NCBI GenBank assembly: GCA_020747015.1
Contig: JAGTJM010000012.1
Coordinates: forward strand, 372,001-436,000
DNA from: Pyrenochaeta sp. MPI-SDFR-AT-0127
Lineage: Eukaryota; Ascomycota; Dothideomycetes; Pleosporales; Cucurbitariaceae
Direction of reading: 5' to 3'
DNA length: 64,000 bases
Shown here piece after piece: positions 59,364-64,000 of the stretch. Within the stretch, counting starts at the first letter, position 1. Every line of letters starts with the position of its first letter. The translations under genes and the position numbers were made by a program. The notes beneath the pieces were generated by a model, which was given only the letters and a program-made list of their open reading frames with translations, was not told the origin of the DNA and did not search any database.

Positions 59364-60139
59364 TCACTGTGGCTTTTTCTTCTCCCACTCTTCCGGCGTA
59401 TGGCATTTCGGCGTCCAGGCGTGTATTGCTGCAATCTCTTCCTTAAGTGCTGAATTGACTAGACGATGTCTTGCCAGTGTTGTCTTTTTGGTGAACTGTG
59501 ATGACACGATAATAGCTTCGAACATTTGCCCACATCCGCCTGTAGGTGATATTAGCTTGGTGTTTCATTGGCAAGTTATTTTTTCTCCATTTATCCATTT
59601 CTGTACTCTCTGTGAACATGTTTGACAAGCAATGATTATTCAGAGGGTTTGATGACTCAACAGCCGCTACACGTCAATGTCCAGAGGCGGCTGAGGGACA
59701 AGCAGAACCCCAAGACAGAGTACCCCTCATTTCTATCCAAAACTTCATTCCAGAAAATCAAAAAAGAAATGAAAGTTTTTCAAAGATTTCTTGAAACAGA
59801 GCGAAATCCAACTAAAAATCAATACATACCACTCATATCCTCAATCTCCACATAAGTCGCTCCTAGCACTTGTTCCAGCTTCGTCTTGATCACTTCCGGC
59901 GTAACGCCGGAGCTAGCAGCGGCCTGCGTCGCTTCGCTGTCTGTCCTCGCACTCATGGTATCAGGATCCACGGATAGGTTGTCGAGGGTTTTGTAGAGTT
60001 TGTGTCGAGGATCCATTGAATCTGGATGATGCAATATTGGTGTTCCTATCTTCGGATCTGATAAGATGGGTTGCCCGATACGGGAGGGTTCGGAGGTCGG
60101 AGGTTTCAGCAGGGGAAGCTGGAAGGAGCGAGGGGCCAT
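59364..60139 (-). CDS. BolA-family protein
   Basis: BolA proteins work with monothiol glutaredoxins in iron-sulfur cluster delivery. Exons 59830-60139 and 59364-59539 give 161 residues from ATG 60139; the intron is 290 nt, the longest in the window. The conserved domain forms across it: EQVLGATYVEIEDMSG joined to GCGQMFEAIIVSSQFTK, then LARHRLVNSALKEEIAAIHAW. The conserved His in RHRLVN and the Cys in GCG are the usual Fe-S related residues. The N-terminal ~95 residues are Pro-rich and variable, perhaps a targeting sequence. An upstream in-frame ATG at 60310 would add 57 residues but overlap the NIF3 coding start on the other strand, so I prefer 60139. The form is nearest to the BOLA1/BOLA3-like mitochondrial types; this is inference. 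Confidence 0.87.
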
Positions 60140-60294
60140 GACGTGAGGGGAGGGGTCAGTGCGAAAGTTGCAGCTACAGGGTTTGGGTTGGCATGTGGAG
60201 AGCTTGGGGGCGGAATTGAGTCTTGTGTTGTGAGGACATTCAAAGTGCGTTGTACCAAGATTGCATGTTTCTGCCGACTGTACGACGCTTCGCA
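60140..60294. promoter_or_regulatory. Compact BolA/NIF3 divergent promoter, 155 bp
   Basis: Separates the two chosen start codons; if the upstream BolA ATG is used the genes overlap head to head. No motif recognised. Confidence 0.5.
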
Positions 60295-61534
60295 ATGAGT
60301 GCAAATACATCTGCTCCCTTCTCTCGGGCTGTCGTGCGGGCTATGCGGAAGCTGTAAGTTTACGCAAGAAGCCTTCACTTAGCTTTGCCGTTTTCGATCA
60401 GCAAATGCTAAAAGTACTGAAGATGTACAATCTGCCTGAAGACACTAATGGATAGACAGTTACCCGCAAGCCCTCGCTGACAACTCATGGGACAACACAG
60501 GTCTGCTCCTCGAAGCACCTTTCGTCGCCTCGCGCCGTCAAACCAACACGGTTCTTCTTACGATCGACCTTACAAAAGCCGTTGCCGATGAAGCGATTGC
60601 TCTCAACTCCTCAATCATCATCGCATACCATCCCATCATATTCAGAGGCTTGAAGTCCCTCACGTTCGCAAATACACAGCAACAGACATTGCTACGCCTT
60701 GCCAGCCATGGTATTAGCGTGTACAGTCCACATACAGCTGTTGATGCTGCACCTCGGGGGCTCGGAGATTGGTTAGCAGACATCGTCACAGGCACAAAAA
60801 CAAGCTACGACGAAGCAGAGTTGGACACAGACTCCAAGTCGCAAGACACGAAGAAGGATGAGAGTGATGACGATCCCTTTGTTGAGAAAAAGCGTCCAAT
60901 CTTTACACTAAACCACCATCCTAGCCAGACGACACTCCGCCTCGTAAAGAATCCGTCCCCTACGACTATCTCGGTCCCGCATACACGCCGCCCGGTGGTA
61001 CCGCAGTCCCCTGAGATCGCATCTCACCCTGGCGCAGGAATGGGACGCATTGTGCAGTTCAACCAGGCACAACCCCTCCCAACGGTCCTCGATCGCATAG
61101 CCAAAGGGCTCAACAACCCTAAAGGCTTCCCGATTGCCATTCCACAAGACAAAACCATCTCTGATATAAGCATACGTAGCGTAGGCATCTGCGCAGGGTC
61201 CGGAGCTTCATTATTAGGCAATTTGGATGTAGACCTGTTGTTCACAGGTGAGATGGGGCACCATGAAGCGCTTGCGGCGATCGAGAAAGGGCAAGTGGTG
61301 ATTAGTTTGTTTCATAGCAACTCTGAGCGTGGCTTCTTAGCAGAGGTGTTGAGGGGTCAGTTGGAGGAGGCTGTAGAGGAGGAGTGGTCAAAAGTCAGAG
61401 AAGAGGAGAAAGATAACAAGGATTTAGAGGAAGCACTCGCAGAGGACGACTTTGAGGTAGCAGTCAGTGAAGTCGACCGTGATCCGTATGGTATTGTGGT
61501 ATTGAAAAGCGAGGCTGAGGAGGCAGATACATGA
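60295..61534 (+). CDS. NIF3: NIF3-like protein (NGG1-interacting factor 3 family)
   Basis: A widely conserved di-metal family (also called GTP cyclohydrolase 1 type 2 homologue) whose biochemical role is unsettled. Exons 60295-60353 and 60460-61534 give 377 residues; the 106-nt intron has a CTAAT branch and ends GACAG. Motifs: WDNTGLLLE near the start, AYHPIIFRGLKSL with its metal His, YSPHTAVDAAPRGLGDWLA, and at the C-terminus the paired metal ligands in LLFTGEMGHHEAL and SLFHSNSERGFL. A family-typical insertion of variable sequence lies between residues about 140 and 210. It ends in a long acidic stretch. Its start codon is 155 bp from the divergent BolA start. Confidence 0.94.
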
Positions 61535-61868
61535 AGGCCAGGTTTTCAGATGTGTTGGGAACAAGAGACTGCGAATGTGCACAAGAACAGTAGAGCAGAA
61601 GTCACCGGGGTTTGGTCGCATGCCTATCGCGAAGGACTTTCGGATATTCGGCCACCAGCCACACCAAGTCATCGACCCCACCATAGCCCCACACAACAAA
61701 GCAAAATTCTTTAGCCGTCTATGTGAAACAACTCGTAGCGCCGACCCATTTGTGCACATCCTCCGCCCATCTGACTCACTTGTTGCACATGCTATATGAA
61801 TTCCGCATTTCCGTAAATCTGCATCGAAGTCAATACCACGGTGCAGCTCACTGCGCCAGATCTTATGA
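61535..61868. other. Intergenic, 334 bp
   Basis: 3' region of NIF3 and upstream of the tRNA. Nothing else seen. Confidence 0.45.
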
Positions 61869-61952
61869 TCCTCCGTGGCGCAATTGGCTAGCGCGTTCGA
61901 CTGTTATACATAGCAAATCGAGAGGTTGAAAGTTCGAGCCTTTCCGGGGGAG
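61869..61952 (+). tRNA. tRNA-Asn (GTT) with 10-nt intron
   Basis: A full cloverleaf folds by eye: acceptor TCCTCCG with CGGGGGA (one T-G wobble) and discriminator G; D stem GCGC/GCGC; anticodon stem TTCGA/TCGAG; anticodon loop CTGTTAA, giving anticodon GTT; T stem GAAAG/CTTTC with loop TTCGAGC. The intron 61907-61916 sits one base after the anticodon, the canonical place. The mature length is 74 nt before CCA. B box GTTCGAGCC is present, with a T-run terminator just downstream. Confidence 0.93.
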
Positions 61953-61957
61953 CATTC

Positions 61958-61962
61958 TTTTT
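61958..61962 (+). terminator. RNA polymerase III terminator
   Basis: A run of five T six bases after the tRNA end. Confidence 0.75.
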
Positions 61963-62419
61963 TGCTCTAGCAGGGCTTGATTCGCTTCCTTTTTTTATTC
62001 TTCATGACGCATTAGAATCGTTACTTTGATCATACGCTTGCTCATAAAGTGTGCTATGGAGAGTGATGGTTTCATTGCCTGCTCGAAGGAATATCGATAC
62101 TTAGTTCAATCATAAGCGCTTTAAACCAAATATAATCTTTACACATGTCAGCGAAGTAGCCGACAACCTCTTCATACTTTTATCAAGAAAAACTCTAAAG
62201 CTGTTTGATTCTTTTCTTGTGCATGTGGCCATTTATTAGGGCATAGGTTTTTATTGCAAAGCTGTAAAGCTCCCGACATAGATTTTGTCGCGCAGGCTAA
62301 TGATTGCGTATGAATACTCAGATGGTAGCTAACTTATTTCCATGACCTACAAGATTCGTTCAAGAGTATGATTAGAAAGTGTGTCCAAGCTTGGAAGGGA
62401 TAAGCCCCAATTAAGGCTT
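61963..62419. other. Intergenic, 457 bp
   Basis: Between the tRNA and the 3' end of the phosphoketolase gene. AT-rich, no feature recognised. Confidence 0.45.
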
Positions 62420-64000
62420 CTAGAATGGCCACACCCAATCTTCCGTTTCCTTGGGGTCCAGCCCTTCGTGGTACGCATAATTCTTTGCTCGAATCTGCTC
62501 ATTGAGCAAAGTCTCCCGCGTTGATGCACCCTTGTTACCCAGTCCACGAATGTTATCAATAGCATCAATAGCCAGGCTATATCGATCGGTACCGTTACGA
62601 ATAGCCAGTTCCAAAGGCGTGTCAATGTTACCTTTCTCCCGATAACCACGGACAATCAAGTTCTGTTGCCCTTTGCGGCCGTATGTGAGACGATGAACCA
62701 ACCACGGATACGAGTGGAAGTTGAATATACACGGTACATCGTCGGTAAAAATGGCTTTGTACTCTTGTGCTGAAAGGCCGTGAGGATGCTGCTTGTCGTC
62801 GATGAGCTTAAAGAGATCGACCACATTAACGAATCGAATCTTAAGGTCCGGCAGATGCGTACGTAGCAACGCTGTTGCGGCGAGAGCTTCGTGTGTTGAG
62901 ACATCGCCGCATGACGCCATGACAATATCAGGCTCTTGGCCTTCATCATTGCTGGCCCACGGCCAGATACCTACACCTTTTGTGCAATGTGCGATGGCTT
63001 GGTCCATGGTAAGAAATTGGAGGTGCTCTTGCTTATCTGCTACAATGACGTTGACGTAGTTCGAGCTTCGGAGGCAGTGGTCCATAGTCGAAAGCAGGCA
63101 GTTTGCGTCTGGTGGAAGATAGATGCGTACAATTTCAGGGCTCTTGTTAGCTACCACGTCAAGGAATCCGGGATCCTGATGTGTGAATCCGTTGTGGTCT
63201 TGACGCCAAACGGTGGCCGTAAGTAGAATGTTGAGCGAGGCAATTTTTTGTCTCCATTCGACCTCGAGACACTTTTCCAACCATTTGCAGTGCTGGTTGA
63301 CCATGGAGTCGATGATGTGAATGAATGGCTCGTAGCTGTTAAGCAAGCCGTGCCGACCAGAGAGAACGTAGCCTTCCAGCCAGCCCTGCATCAGGTTAGC
63401 AATAACTCGACCAGTTGCAATATGTTAGCTTGCCTCGACAGTGTGCTCTGACAACATCTCCATGACGCGCCCCTCGAAGGCCAGGTTTCCTCCATCGTCG
63501 TCTTCCTCAAAGTAGTCGCCAAGCCAGACTTTCTTTCCTGCTTCGTAGATCTTGCCGAGCTTATTCGACTCCCTGTGAGGAGAAATGAAAAGTTAGTGTA
63601 AGTTGCGCATGCAGTTCGTTTGCAGCCGTTACGTACGTTTCATCGGGACCAAAGACTCGAAAGTCTTTTGGATTCTCTTTCACCACATCGCGAAGAAATG
63701 CAGCGAAGTTAGCCATGCTGCCCATCTTCACAACGCCTCCTTTTGAAACTTCAACAGCATAGTCTCGGAAGTCAGGCACATGAAGTTTGCGTCTAATGAG
63801 TCCACCATTTGAAACAGGATTGGCACTCATCCTCTTGTTGCCTGTTGGTGCCAATTCCCTGAGCTCAGGGACAAGCTTGCCGGATTCATCAAAGTGCTTT
63901 TCCGGCTCATAGCCGCGCATCCATTCCTCTAACAACTTGAGCTGCGACTTGTCTTTGAGGACATTAGTCAGAGGAACTTGATGAGCGCGCCAGAAGCCTT
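62420..64000 (-). CDS. Phosphoketolase (5' end beyond window)
   Basis: Thiamine-diphosphate enzyme that splits xylulose-5-phosphate (or fructose-6-phosphate) with phosphate into acetyl phosphate and an aldose phosphate. Visible exons: 63637->64000, 63434-63572 and 62420-63385. Family motifs are GFWRAHQVPLTN, the RVFGPDET..SNKL stretch, EGWLEGYVLSGRHGLLNSYEPF, WRQDHNGFTHQDPGF, LPPDANCLL, a CGDVSTHEALAA segment, and GREKGNIDTP-like YREKGNIDTPLELAIRN. It ends DWVWPF. The intron 63386-63433 begins GC (GAG|GCAAGC) and ends CAG; it is required to read VE into GWLEGY, making it a GC-AG intron. The other visible intron is 64 nt. The N-terminal ThDP-binding part lies outside. Confidence 0.95.

Overview
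The window is nuclear DNA of a filamentous ascomycete (Pezizomycotina). A dothideomycete such as one of the Pleosporales is my best guess, but that is inference. The evidence is protein genes split by many short introns (mostly 44-66 nt, GT..AG with CTAAC-like branch sites), fungus-typical families (HAM1-like, Ssr4, ATG9, tyrosinase, phosphoketolase, fungal Myb-like proteins), an intron-containing nuclear tRNA, and a gene-poor patch with diverged repeats and a broken reading frame that resemble fungal repeat decay. I see no CRISPR array, prokaryotic operon or intact transposon.

Layout. 1-12.9 kb: malic enzyme (3' end cut by the window), a HAM1-like protein, an Ost3/Ost6 oligosaccharyltransferase subunit, a coiled-coil protein and a stomatin-like SPFH protein. 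12.9-21.9 kb: a gene-poor island with one convincing uncharacterised ORF, one doubtful short spliced gene, one interrupted ORF, two diverged copies of a ~280-nt repeat, microsatellites and a strongly purine-biased G-rich tract. 21.9-27.1 kb: a membrane acyltransferase and a secreted tyrosinase. 28.2-42.7 kb: Ssr4 chromatin remodeller subunit, two tandem Myb-like paralogues, a patatin-like protein lacking the usual catalytic serine, a flotillin, a fungal protein of unknown role and a kinesin-10 type motor. 43.7-64 kb: a dense housekeeping stretch with a secreted Ser/Thr/Pro-rich protein, UBR7-like E3, MCM2, ribosomal proteins eL30 and uL16, ATG9, COG6, a BolA protein, NIF3, tRNA-Asn and phosphoketolase (5' end beyond the window).

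Relations between genes. Four divergent pairs share short upstream regions: UBR7/MCM2 (with an MCB-type ACGCGT site), ATG9/COG6 (two proteins linked in autophagy trafficking), BolA/NIF3 (155 bp between start codons) and OST3/coiled-coil. Exon-intron structures below were built by hand from splice motifs, reading phase and family conservation; each complete model closes in frame except eL30, which needs one extra base.

The most checkable oddities are a one-base frameshift in the otherwise conserved eL30 gene, two GC-AG introns, tandem splice acceptors whose upstream AG would create an immediate stop, the patatin with Gly at the nucleophile position, the tandem Myb-like duplicates and the decayed repeat pair. 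I found no clearly new biological system; the island at 12.9-21.9 kb is the least explained part.
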